NCBI GenBank assembly: GCA_902793465.1
Contig: CADBDT010000005.1
Span: 23,377 to 87,376, forward strand
From: an uncultured Coriobacteriaceae bacterium
Lineage (GTDB): Bacteria > Actinomycetota > Coriobacteriia > Coriobacteriales > Atopobiaceae
Direction: 5' to 3'
Length of the DNA stretch: 64,000 nucleotides
In this document: positions 39,770-47,448 of the stretch, one piece after another
Position numbering within the stretch: position 1 is the stretch's first letter
Layout of the letters: the number at the start of each line of letters is the position of its first letter
Program-made: the position numbers and the translations under genes
The notes under the pieces: generated by a model
What the model was told of the DNA's origin: nothing
What the model saw: only the letters and a program-made list of their open reading frames with translations
Databases searched by the model: none

Positions 39770-39967
39770 ATATTCGAAAAAGCCCAGTTGGCAACAGAGC
39801 ACAAAGGGCCGTTTTTGTAGTTGTGTTCTGGAGAACTGTTTCACGAGAACACAACTACAAAATCAGTACATCAAAAACGGTAAAAAGCCAGTTGTTTTGC
39901 TTTCAAGAACACCGTCAAGTGTAGTTGTGTGCGCTTCATTTTTCTGAAAGAGTTCACAACTACAAAT
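39770..39967. repeat. Nested palindrome D3 (TGTAGTTGTG arms)
   Basis: Two hairpins: TGTAGTTGTGTTCT (39816) / AGAACACAACTACA (39846), embedded in CCGTTTTTG / CAAAAACGG, and TGTAGTTGTG (39920) / CACAACTACA (39955). Between and before them AAAAAGCC(C)AGTTG occurs twice (39778, 39882), the motif also found in D2. It occupies much of the gene-free stretch 39600-40194. Confidence 0.8.
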
Positions 39968-40151
39968 CGGGGCATACGTGAGGTTCTAAGCTATCGCGAA
40001 TGCGGGTACTTTATGTTAAATACATTATAAGAATTCTCAAAGTGGCCGCGACGAAAGTGTCTTGGCCCGCTCGCTGTGCCTCACGTGTCCAAAAGCGTGG
40101 CAGGCACTTTCGAACAGCCTCGGGCAAGGCCCCGCCGAACCCCGTCTTTCG

Positions 40152-40157
40152 TATAAT
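40152..40157 (+). promoter_or_regulatory. Probable -10 box of the HAD fusion gene
   Basis: TATAAT 37 nt upstream of the ATG at 40195, with GTAAGGAGAAG as ribosome site between them. No obvious -35. Confidence 0.5.
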
Positions 40158-40194
40158 GGCACAAGAAATACCAACCGCTTGTAAGGAGAAGACC

Positions 40195-41163
40195 ATGCCG
40201 GCTATACCCTTGGACTACCAGGCAGACGTTTTGCGCGTGGACTTGCGAAAGATGGGCTGCACGCGAATAATCCTGCTTGGCAACGACGCTCACATGGCTT
40301 CCGGTGGCCTGCGGACGGCGCTCGCTAAGTGGGGCCTGCAGGTGTTCGTGCCACCCGAGGGGAAGCGCGCATGGATTGCCAGCCTCGCGGACGCGCCAGT
40401 CGAGGTCGCGGACTCAGCAGACGTAGACCGACTGCGAACGCTGTTGGCAGACGGCATCGACCACGGAGTGGAGGCAATCGTTGCCGTAAGCAAGCAGCTT
40501 GCCGCTGTGGTGGAGGCGTGCGAGCTTCCCGTTCCCATGCTTACGTACAATCCACGGGGGAGTGTTGTTCCACTTAAAAATGTTGTTTTCGATATGGGCG
40601 GGGTTCTGTTTAGGTGGGATCCCCTTGCCATGGCTAGCCGCGTGTGCGATACCAAGGAAGACGCGCAGCTCCTTTCGGATGCGGTGTTTGGCTCGCAGGA
40701 ATGGGTGTGGCAGGACGCTGGCGCGGTTGACGAAAAAACAGTTGCGTGGTCGTCCAAGACGCGCGTTCCACGTCGGTTGTATGAGGCTGTGGACGAGCTC
40801 GTATTCCACTGGCACGACCACCGCGTTCACGTTACTGGCATGGAAGAGCTTATTTGTGACCTAAAGACTGCGGGATATGGTGTCTACCTGCTCTCAAATG
40901 CCGGCGAGTCCTTTGCACGCTACGAAGCACAGCTGCCGGCGCGGGCGTGTTTTGACGGTACGATTGTCTCGTGCTACGAACACGTGGTAAAGCCTGACGC
41001 TCGTATCTATCGCATTCTGCTCGAGCGCTTTGGGCTCGAGGCAGGGGAGTGTCTGTTTGTGGACGACACGCCACGCAACGTGCTTGGCGCCCGTCGCGTG
41101 GGCATGCGCGCCTATCACTTTACCGAGGACGTGGAATCCCTGCGTGCAGCCCTGCTCGGATAG
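40195..41163 (+). CDS. Racemase-like half domain fused to a HAD-IA phosphatase
   Basis: A 322-residue protein. Residues 1-118 resemble one half of an Asp/Glu racemase-type fold (GCTRIILLGNDAHMASGGL, then VEAIVAVSKQLAAVVEACEL), but only half and with no catalytic Cys pair. Residues 125-322 are a HAD hydrolase of subfamily IA: motif I VVFDMGGVLFRWDP, motif II YLLSNAG, Lys in HVVKPDARIY, motif IV FVDDTPRNVLGARRVG. It should dephosphorylate a small metabolite; the N-terminal domain may be a substrate-binding add-on. The ATG at 40195 is supported by AAGGAG. Confidence 0.75.
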   Translation: MPAIPLDYQADVLRVDLRKMGCTRIILLGNDAHMASGGLRTALAKWGLQVFVPPEGKRAWIASLADAPVEVADSADVDRLRTLLADGIDHGVEAIVAVSKQLAAVVEACELPVPMLTYNPRGSVVPLKNVVFDMGGVLFRWDPLAMASRVCDTKEDAQLLSDAVFGSQEWVWQDAGAVDEKTVAWSSKTRVPRRLYEAVDELVFHWHDHRVHVTGMEELICDLKTAGYGVYLLSNAGESFARYEAQLPARACFDGTIVSCYEHVVKPDARIYRILLERFGLEAGECLFVDDTPRNVLGARRVGMRAYHFTEDVESLRAALLG

Positions 41164-41211
41164 CTTATGCGAGGAGTATTCCCCCCGCCATTAAGTTAAG
41201 CCGTGGGAGTT

Positions 41212-41238
41212 CGACTGGAGGGAGCATCCCCTCAGTCG
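41212..41238. repeat. Short hairpin GGAGGGAGCATCCCC
   Basis: CGACTGGAGGGAGC / ATCCCCTCAGTCG, one mismatch. It lies between the convergent HAD fusion and aldo/keto reductase genes and belongs to the GGGAG-CCCC short-hairpin family. A related half-copy (GGGTGCTCCCTCTTGATAGG) follows at 41256. Confidence 0.65.
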
Positions 41239-41277
41239 CACTGACTAATAGCGTTGGGTGCTCCCTCTTGATAGGTT

Positions 41278-42330
41278 TTATTTCTGCTCGTCCTTTAGAT
41301 ACTTGGCGTTGGACAGCCACACGTGTTCCTTGCCTGCGTCGGCAGGTTTGTTTTGGGCCATAACTCCTACGATGGCATGGGGTACGTAAGCTTCCTCGAG
41401 GTACGCGATTTCCTCGGCGGAAAGCTCAAGCTCCGCGGCCGCAACCGCGCCGTCCACGTGATGCTGCTTGGTTGCTCCCACAATGGGCGAAGTCACCTTG
41501 GTAAGCAGCCATGCGAGCGAAACCTCGGTCATGGAGATACCTCGAGACTCGGCAACCTTTGCCACGCGCTCGATAATGAGGGCGTCCGCCTCTGCCGTCG
41601 CATCGTACTTAAACTTGGCGTAGGAGTCTTCGGCTAGGCGCTTGCTCGTCTCTCCCGGGCGGCGCGCAAGGCGACCGCTCGCAAGGGCGCTGTACGGCGT
41701 AAGGGCAATGCCCTCCTCGGCGCAGCAGGGGAGCATCTCGCGCTCGTCCTCGCGAAAGATTAGGTTCATGTGGTTCTGCACGCTTACGAACTTGGGAAAC
41801 CCTTCGCGCTCTGCCAGGTCGTTTGCCTTCTGCAGCTGCCAAGCGTAGACGTTTGCTATGCCAACGTAGCGCGCCTTGCCGGCACGAACGACCTGTGCGA
41901 GGCCTTCCATTATGTCGCGGAGCGGCGTGTTGTAGTCCCACATGTGGTAGATGTAGAGGTCCACGAAGTCGAGCCCAAGATGAGAAAGGCTTGCGTCGAT
42001 GCTGTTGGCAATATGCTGTTGGCCAGATACGCCCTCGTCTATCTCTGCGGCCGTGCGGGGCAGGAACTTGGTTGCCACCACAACGCCCTCGCGTCGCGCG
42101 AAGTCGCGCAGGGCGCGCCCAACGTACTGCTCGGAAGTGCCGCTCTGATACGCTATTGCCGTATCGAAAAAGTTTATACCCGCATCGAGTGCCTGCTTTA
42201 CGATTGTGCGGGTTGCGTCCTCGCCAACCGTCCAAGTGTGCTGGCCTGCCGTCGGGTCGCCAAATCCCATGCACCCCAGGCAGATGCGCGATACGGTGAG
42301 GTCGGATGTGCCAAGCTTTGCGTACTTCAT
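41278..42330 (-). CDS. Aldo/keto reductase
   Basis: A 350-residue NADP(H)-dependent aldo/keto reductase. Catalytic residues are Asp and Tyr in FFDTAIAYQSGTSEQYVG, Lys in VVVATKFLPR and His in LYIYHMWDYNTPL. NADPH binding is in VSLAWLLTKV and PIVGATKQHHVDGAV. Closest in appearance to the YakC/PLP-reductase-like group. Substrate unknown; it probably reduces aldehydes. ATG 42330 follows GGAGAC; the frame stays open upstream but its residues are not protein-like. Divergent from the HTH-nuclease gene at 42467. Confidence 0.92.
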   Translation of the reverse strand: MKYAKLGTSDLTVSRICLGCMGFGDPTAGQHTWTVGEDATRTIVKQALDAGINFFDTAIAYQSGTSEQYVGRALRDFARREGVVVATKFLPRTAAEIDEGVSGQQHIANSIDASLSHLGLDFVDLYIYHMWDYNTPLRDIMEGLAQVVRAGKARYVGIANVYAWQLQKANDLAEREGFPKFVSVQNHMNLIFREDEREMLPCCAEEGIALTPYSALASGRLARRPGETSKRLAEDSYAKFKYDATAEADALIIERVAKVAESRGISMTEVSLAWLLTKVTSPIVGATKQHHVDGAVAAAELELSAEEIAYLEEAYVPHAIVGVMAQNKPADAGKEHVWLSNAKYLKDEQK

Positions 42331-42466
42331 GCTTTTGTCTCCAATTCTCGTTGTCGTAGGCCGTTCGATGCGGGCGTGGGACCAAATATGTGACCTCGCG
42401 TAACCCAGCCAAACACATATACAATCAAATAGTGTAATACACCACAAAGGGGAGAGGATAAAACGC

Positions 42467-43219
42467 ATGGATGCCAATGCGCTGGGACGTTCCATGTACG
42501 CGATCATATGCAGGAACGATGGCATACGTGCGCGCGAGATTGCGCGCGAGCTGGGCGTCTCGCGCAAGGAGGTAAACCGGCAGCTCTACAGGTACCCCTT
42601 TATTCGTGACCTTTGCTATTGCGACGACGATTACCTGTGGTATGGCACCATACAGCAGACGTTTCCGCACGAAGGCCTGCGCGAGTATTGCGGCTGGTAC
42701 GGAACCGTACGCGAGTTCTACGCGCTGGACGAGGAGCTGTGGCTGGACGAGCTGCGCCTGGGCTGCATGCGTGTGGGAAGAAACCTCAACAACACGCGCG
42801 GGCTTATCCATTCCTTTACCGACTGCCGAAAGACCATGCGCGAGCTCGTTGGCGCCCTGCACGACTTTGGGGTGGACTGCGACAGCTGGGAGATTGCCTT
42901 CGAGCTGCGCATAAAGCGAGCCAAGTGGGTGCGCATCTATGCAGACGTGCTCGTTATTACGCCCACGCACGCGTTTTCGCTCGAGTTCAAGATGAAGGAC
43001 GTTATAGAGCAGGACGAGGTTGCGCAGGCCGCCAAGTACGTGCCGTACCTTGAGGTCGTCCTGGGTAGCGGCGTGGACGTGGTGGGCGCGCTGGTCCTTA
43101 CGCGGGCGCGCGACCTCTACACGCATGCGCAGCTGGGCAACACCACGGCGGAGGTTCCCGTATCCTCGGCGGACATGCTTTTTAACGTTTTTGACGAGTA
43201 CCTGGGCTTCTTGGATTAG
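42467..43219 (+). CDS. HTH protein with a PD-(D/E)xK-like nuclease fold
   Basis: A 250-residue protein. Residues 15-50 form a winged or helix-turn-helix domain (GIRAREIARELGVSRKEVNR). Residues about 145-235 have the outline of a PD-(D/E)xK nuclease: a helix SWEIAFELRIKRAKWVRIYA, Asp in YADVLVITP, then FSLEFKMKD (E-x-K), then QDEVAQAAKYVPYLEVVLG (Gln helix). The middle (60-140) is aromatic and unassigned. It could be a solitary nuclease, a restriction-like protein or a regulator that lost activity. It has no methylase or toxin partner; neighbours are metabolic. Confidence 0.6.
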   Translation: MDANALGRSMYAIICRNDGIRAREIARELGVSRKEVNRQLYRYPFIRDLCYCDDDYLWYGTIQQTFPHEGLREYCGWYGTVREFYALDEELWLDELRLGCMRVGRNLNNTRGLIHSFTDCRKTMRELVGALHDFGVDCDSWEIAFELRIKRAKWVRIYADVLVITPTHAFSLEFKMKDVIEQDEVAQAAKYVPYLEVVLGSGVDVVGALVLTRARDLYTHAQLGNTTAEVPVSSADMLFNVFDEYLGFLD

Positions 43220-43254
43220 TGCGCTTTCGGGCGTTGGCAATAGAGCGACAAAAG

Positions 43255-43292
43255 AGGGGCAGGCCACGTCGTATTCGACATGGCCTGCCCCT
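43255..43292 (+). terminator. Rho-independent-type terminator between convergent genes
   Basis: AGGGGCAGGCCA / TGGCCTGCCCCT, a perfect 12-bp stem with a 14-nt loop. It lies between the HTH-nuclease gene and the convergent flavoenzyme gene. Confidence 0.85.
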
Positions 43293-43322
43293 TAGGCTTC
43301 TAGCAGCAAGTAGGTGATGCTT

Positions 43323-45266
43323 TTATACCGCAAGACCCGCGGCGTAGGCCTCCTTGCCAGCTACCAGCGCATTGCCAGCTTTTATGGCGCTGCCAACAAC
43401 CTGAACGTTGTCGCATGCCTTGCGGGCGGCCTCTTCCAGCGGATTGTGCGCACGATAGCCAAAGCCGCTCACGACCTGCGCGGCAGGCAGCTTGTGCTCG
43501 CCTTCGGCATCCGTATACACCACGCCGTCTGCCTCGATGGCCTTTACGGTGGCGCCGGTCTTCCAAGCCACACCATGCTGTACCATCATCTCGATGAGGC
43601 ATACCTTGGTAAACGGCATCATGTCCATAAGGATGTCGTCCTGCATCTCGAGCACCGTTACCGGTACGTGGGGCAGCAGCACCTCCGCGATGTATTCGGC
43701 CGTCTCGCAGCCAACCTCGCCTCCACCGCACACCACAACAGGAGCATCCTTAATCTCGACCTTGCCCAGCAGCACGTCCTCGGCAGTAACGACGTTGGAT
43801 CCGTTGATGCCAGGCACGGGCGGTACGAGCGGCTTGGCTCCCGTGGCAACAATAACGGCATCGGGCGCAAACGCGGCGATGGCGGCCTCGTCCACCTCAA
43901 CACCCAGATGTACGGGCACCTCAAGCTCCTCGAGGCTCTTGCGCAGGCTGCTTACAAAGGTCGAGAGCTCGCCCTTGCCTACGGGGAATGCGGCGGAACG
44001 GAACTGGCCACCCAGGTGATCCTGTGCCTCAAAGACCTCGGGCTTGTGCCCCCGCAGGGCAAGCGTCTCGGCGGCAATGAGACCTGCGGGGCCTCCACCG
44101 ATAACCATTACGCGCTTGGAAGTGGCCGCCTTGGCCAAGTCGTTTTCGAACTCACGCCCACAGCGCGGGTTAACAAGGCAGCCCGCCTGGTCATCCATAA
44201 ACAGGGGCATCTCGCAGCCTTGCAGGCATCCGATGCAGTAGCGGATGGACTCGAAGCTGCCCTCCTTCGCCTTTGCGGGCAGATGGGGATCGGCCAGCGA
44301 TCCGCGAGCCATGCCAATAAAGTCGGCCTTTCCCATCTTGAGCAGCGTATCGGCCATCTTGGGGTCGTTTATGCGGTTGGCCAGGATAACGGGAATGTTT
44401 ACCAAGTTCTTAACCTGGGCGGCGCGCTCCATGTTAAGTGCGTGGTCGGTAAACATGGGCGCAATAATCTGGTCTTTGGGGTGCGAGGCATACATGCCAT
44501 TGGAGATGTGCAGTGCGTCGAAGCCAATTTCCTCAAAGTGACGGCAAAGCTCATAGGTCTCGGCCTCGGTGCGTCCGCCCGTTACAAAGTCCATTGACGA
44601 GAGGCGCGCCTGAATGGGGAAGTCGGTGCCAACCTGGGCGCGCATAGCTGCCAGAATCTCGTCTACAATACGCACGCGGTTGTCAAAGCAGCCGCCGTAC
44701 TGGTCCACACGGCGGTTTACGGCAGGACTCAGGAACTCGGCAAGCAGGTAGCCGTGGGCGCAGTGCAGCTCTATGCCGTCGTAACCAGCATCTTTGGCAC
44801 GGCGGGCGGCGGTGCCAAAGTCCTCTACCAACTGATGGATTTCGTCTATGCTCATCTCGCGTGCCTGGAACTGGCACATGGGATCTTTTGTTGGGCTCGG
44901 GGCTACGGGAGTCTCGCCGCCGTTGGCTGCGGGCGTGGTCTGACGACCGGGATGGTACATCTGGGCAAAGATCTTGGAGTCGTACTTGTGCACGGCGTCG
45001 GTAACGCGGCGGCTGCTGGCAACGTGCTCTTCCTTCCAGAAGCCGGGAATGCGACTGTAGCCCTTTCCTGTAGGTTGCACGCAATAGTCCTCGGTAATAA
45101 GAAGTCCCCAGCCACCTTTGGCCTTCTCCTCCATATAGGCTACGTACTGATCGGTAATCATACCGTCGTGGGTACAGTAGTTCATTACCATGGCGGGCAC
45201 AACCAGACGGTTGGGTATCTCGCAAGTACCAATTCTCATGGGCGAAAACAACGTGTCGAGCTTCAT
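43323..45266 (-). CDS. Old-yellow-enzyme / 2,4-dienoyl-CoA reductase-type flavoenzyme
   Basis: A 647-residue enzyme with FMN barrel, [4Fe-4S] site and FAD/NAD(P) domains. The barrel starts LFSPMRIGTCEIPNRLVVPA; active-site HCAHGYLLAEFLSP and QYGG follow. Iron-sulfur Cys are in YCIGCLQGCE with a fourth in CLVNPRCG. The FAD loop is VMVIGGGPAGLIAAETLALR and a second dinucleotide loop is APVVVCGGGEVGCETAEYI. Relatives reduce enoates, bile-acid (BaiCD/BaiH) or plant-derived enones. The gene is divergent from a MerR regulator at 45432, which probably controls it. Confidence 0.92.
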   Translation of the reverse strand: MKLDTLFSPMRIGTCEIPNRLVVPAMVMNYCTHDGMITDQYVAYMEEKAKGGWGLLITEDYCVQPTGKGYSRIPGFWKEEHVASSRRVTDAVHKYDSKIFAQMYHPGRQTTPAANGGETPVAPSPTKDPMCQFQAREMSIDEIHQLVEDFGTAARRAKDAGYDGIELHCAHGYLLAEFLSPAVNRRVDQYGGCFDNRVRIVDEILAAMRAQVGTDFPIQARLSSMDFVTGGRTEAETYELCRHFEEIGFDALHISNGMYASHPKDQIIAPMFTDHALNMERAAQVKNLVNIPVILANRINDPKMADTLLKMGKADFIGMARGSLADPHLPAKAKEGSFESIRYCIGCLQGCEMPLFMDDQAGCLVNPRCGREFENDLAKAATSKRVMVIGGGPAGLIAAETLALRGHKPEVFEAQDHLGGQFRSAAFPVGKGELSTFVSSLRKSLEELEVPVHLGVEVDEAAIAAFAPDAVIVATGAKPLVPPVPGINGSNVVTAEDVLLGKVEIKDAPVVVCGGGEVGCETAEYIAEVLLPHVPVTVLEMQDDILMDMMPFTKVCLIEMMVQHGVAWKTGATVKAIEADGVVYTDAEGEHKLPAAQVVSGFGYRAHNPLEEAARKACDNVQVVGSAIKAGNALVAGKEAYAAGLAV

Positions 45267-45312
45267 GCCAATTCCTCTCCTCTAGACGAAACCGATAAGA
45301 ATACAATAGGGG

Positions 45313-45327
45313 TGGGGGTAGCCCCCA
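45313..45327. promoter_or_regulatory. Candidate MerR operator in the divergent promoter region
   Basis: TGGGGGTAGCCCCCA, a perfect 6-bp inverted repeat with a 3-nt centre, in the 165-nt gap between the flavoenzyme (starting at 45266 on the minus strand) and the MerR gene (45432). Its place 47 nt from the flavoenzyme ATG fits an operator between promoter elements. Confidence 0.45.
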
Positions 45328-45431
45328 AGTCAAATGCGAGGTTGGGAGTTTGTTGGAAAAATCATGGTGGCGTGGTCACCTCCTTTTGGGACGGACTGCC
45401 GGGGAATGGGCGCTATGGCGGGAGGTTGGTA

Positions 45432-46226
45432 ATGCGGTATACGCAAAAGGACGTTTGCCGAGCATTCGACATTAAAAGAGACACGCTGCGTCACTACGAG
45501 AAGCTTGGGATCATTGAGCCCGAGATCGACCAAGGCAACGGGTATCGCTATTACGACGACTGGCAGATTAACCTGCTTTGGGATGCAAAGCGGTATCATG
45601 CTATGGGTTTTAGCCTTTCTGAGGTGCGAAGCATCCTTCACGGCGACTCGCTCGCAGACGTGCAGGCGCGTGTGAACGGTAGAGTTGATCGTTTGCGAGA
45701 AGAGCAGGCGTATTTGGAGCGACGCATTGCCATGCTTAGCTCCTATTGCGAGCTTTTGAACTCTGTGGAGGAGCATCTTGGCAAGTATGTAATTGGCAAG
45801 ACGCCCGCAGTTCGCTTTGTGCCTAGACGCGAGATGCACGAGCTAATGCTAGGCGATGGGTTTACTGAGTCTGGTGCCTTTGCAAACGCAAACCATGCCT
45901 TGAGCATCCCTTGTGCGTATTTTCCTAGCATAGACAACGAGCTCTATTATTGGGGCTTCGCGATGCTTGGGGAGTGGTACGACCACATGGGAGGTCCGGA
46001 AGAAGGAAGCGTGTCCCTTCCGTCAGGGACCGTTCTTTCTACGTGTGTGGATGCTGGCGAGCGCTGGGGATTTGGCCGCCATCTGTTCGATGGCCTGGTT
46101 GCAGAGGCAAAGAGATTGGGAAAGAAGCCACGTGGTATGCTCTGTGGCTATCTTATTACGCGGACTTACGATAAGGACGGCAGATATCACCGCTATGTGG
46201 AGGCAATGCTGCCACTAGAGGAGTAG
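45432..46226 (+). CDS. MerR-family regulator, divergent from the flavoenzyme
   Basis: A 264-residue regulator. The N-terminal winged HTH has the MerR signature TQKDVCRAFDIKRDTLRHYE, GIIEPEIDQGNGYRYYDDWQ, and a dimerisation coiled coil at 80-120 (RVDRLREEQAYLERRIAML). The C-terminal 140 residues form an effector domain of GyrI-like type, so a small hydrophobic ligand is probable. It probably activates the flavoenzyme operon and itself through the palindrome at 45313. GGGAGG precedes the ATG; the longer frame upstream is antisense to the flavoenzyme. Confidence 0.9.
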   Translation: MRYTQKDVCRAFDIKRDTLRHYEKLGIIEPEIDQGNGYRYYDDWQINLLWDAKRYHAMGFSLSEVRSILHGDSLADVQARVNGRVDRLREEQAYLERRIAMLSSYCELLNSVEEHLGKYVIGKTPAVRFVPRREMHELMLGDGFTESGAFANANHALSIPCAYFPSIDNELYYWGFAMLGEWYDHMGGPEEGSVSLPSGTVLSTCVDAGERWGFGRHLFDGLVAEAKRLGKKPRGMLCGYLITRTYDKDGRYHRYVEAMLPLEE

Positions 46227-46257
46227 TTGGGATGTCGTAAGGGTGGTGTTGCAGGCA

Positions 46258-46923
46258 ATGCGTTACGACAACAATAAGCAGGTTCAGCCAGTCAAACGGA
46301 CGGCGTGGTCTGCAGACACGGCCGTTAACCTGCTGCTCGTCGCGCTTGAGGGCTGTGCGCTTACAATGCGCTTTATTGGCTCGGATCTTTCCATGTTCCA
46401 GTACTACACGCAGTGCTCCAACTTGCTGGCGGCAATCGCAGGCGTTGCGTGTTTGGCGGCAAATGCGGGAAAGTGCGATCCGGTGCGCGCCCACGTGCTC
46501 AAGTTCTGCGCCTGCGCAACCCAGCTCATGACGTTTGTGGTGGTTACCTTCGTGCTGGTTCCCATGGTGAGCTCGACTGGCCAGAACGGCTTTGTACGGC
46601 TTTTCCTTACGGGGGTCATGCCGGTTACGCACCTGCTGGGGCCGTTGCTTACGATTGCGAGCTACCTGCTCTTTGAGCGCGAGCCCATGCCTGGGAGACG
46701 CGAGTGCGCCTTGGCCCTGGTTCCCACCCTTGCGTACGCCGTTGTTGCCTATGTTTGCAACTATCTGCGCATCTTTGACGGCCCGTATCCGTTTCTTCAG
46801 GTGTGGAAGATGCCAATATGGCAGACTGCTATCTGGTTCGTGGTGCTTTTGGCAGTTGCCGCTGGGCTCATAGCCCTGCTGTGGCTTGCCGCGACGCGCC
46901 TGCGTACGCGCGCAGCGCAGTAG
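46258..46923 (+). CDS. Six-helix membrane protein (Pr6Pr-like)
   Basis: A 221-residue integral membrane protein with about six helices, beginning TAVNLLLVALEGCALTMRF; QYYTQCSNLLAAIAGVAC matches the first loop of Pr6Pr/FAR-17a-like proteins. Function is unknown. The ATG at 46258 has a weak ribosome site; GTG 46243, 15 nt before it, follows AAGGG and may be the true start. It follows the MerR gene by about 30 nt on the same strand and may be co-transcribed with it. Confidence 0.7.
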   Translation: MRYDNNKQVQPVKRTAWSADTAVNLLLVALEGCALTMRFIGSDLSMFQYYTQCSNLLAAIAGVACLAANAGKCDPVRAHVLKFCACATQLMTFVVVTFVLVPMVSSTGQNGFVRLFLTGVMPVTHLLGPLLTIASYLLFEREPMPGRRECALALVPTLAYAVVAYVCNYLRIFDGPYPFLQVWKMPIWQTAIWFVVLLAVAAGLIALLWLAATRLRTRAAQ

Positions 46924-47063
46924 CTTATCACTTTTAACGGGTGACATTTGCCAACCGCAGACACGGCGCCCGTGGACTGGCAAAGGTGGCCGCGCCTCGG
47001 GCCGGGCGGCGGGCGCAGTTATGGGACAAGGCAATCCCTACCGTGTGCGGTTTCGGCCGAAAT

Positions 47064-47252
47064 TTGCTCATTCACGGCGAGAATGCTCACTCCCGCTACT
47101 TTAGCGAGGGCGCGTTTGAGATGCTAAAGGGCAACAACAAGGAGCTTATGATAATTCCTGGCGCGAACCACTGCGACCTCTATGACGGTGGGGAAGGGGA
47201 CTACATCCCGTTTAACAAGCTGCAGGAGTTCTTTGCGCGGAGCCTTGCGTAG
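47064..47252 (+). pseudogene. C-terminal remnant of an alpha/beta hydrolase
   Basis: In the frame ending at TAG 47250-47252: LLIHGENAHSRYFSEGAFEM, KELMIIPGANHCDLYDGG and PFNKLQEFFA, i.e. the last 60 residues of an alpha/beta hydrolase (X-Pro peptidase/esterase-like group) with the catalytic Asp/His end but without the nucleophile half. No start codon or ribosome site precedes it. It lies between GC-rich sequence and two hairpins of the GGGAG-CCCC family, suggesting loss by recombination. Confidence 0.75.
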
Positions 47253-47254
47253 GG

Positions 47255-47283
47255 CTATCAAGAGGGGGTACCCCTCTTGATAG
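47255..47283. repeat. Perfect short hairpin GAGGGG-GTA-CCCCTC
   Basis: CTATCAAGAGGGG / CCCCTCTTGATAG with GTA at the centre, 13-bp perfect arms. It begins 2 nt after the hydrolase remnant. Confidence 0.75.
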
Positions 47284-47339
47284 GTATTCGGACAGCTTGC
47301 CGGGGCGGAACGCAAAACCCCCTGTTCCCGTTATGGAGT

Positions 47340-47376
47340 GGGGTGACGTAGGGGGAGTATCCCCTTACGCCACCCC
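47340..47376. repeat. Short hairpin GGGGGAGTATCCCC
   Basis: GGGGTGACGTAGGGGG / CCCCTTACGCCACCCC around AGTAT, two mismatches. Same family as the hairpins at 7388 and 37011. Confidence 0.7.
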
Positions 47377-47448
47377 GTTTTCGGTTAGCCTACCGCGCTG
47401 CCGTCTCCTGTCATTTCGGTCAAAGGTAGCTTCTCTCCTAGGACGTAG

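Noticed and set aside
39624..39947. 107-codon frame in the D3 palindrome
   Set aside because: Crosses hairpin arms, no ribosome site and no protein-like composition.
43314..44597. Plus-strand open frame opposite the flavoenzyme
   Set aside because: Shadow of the GC-rich coding strand; the flavoenzyme on the other strand has intact cofactor motifs.
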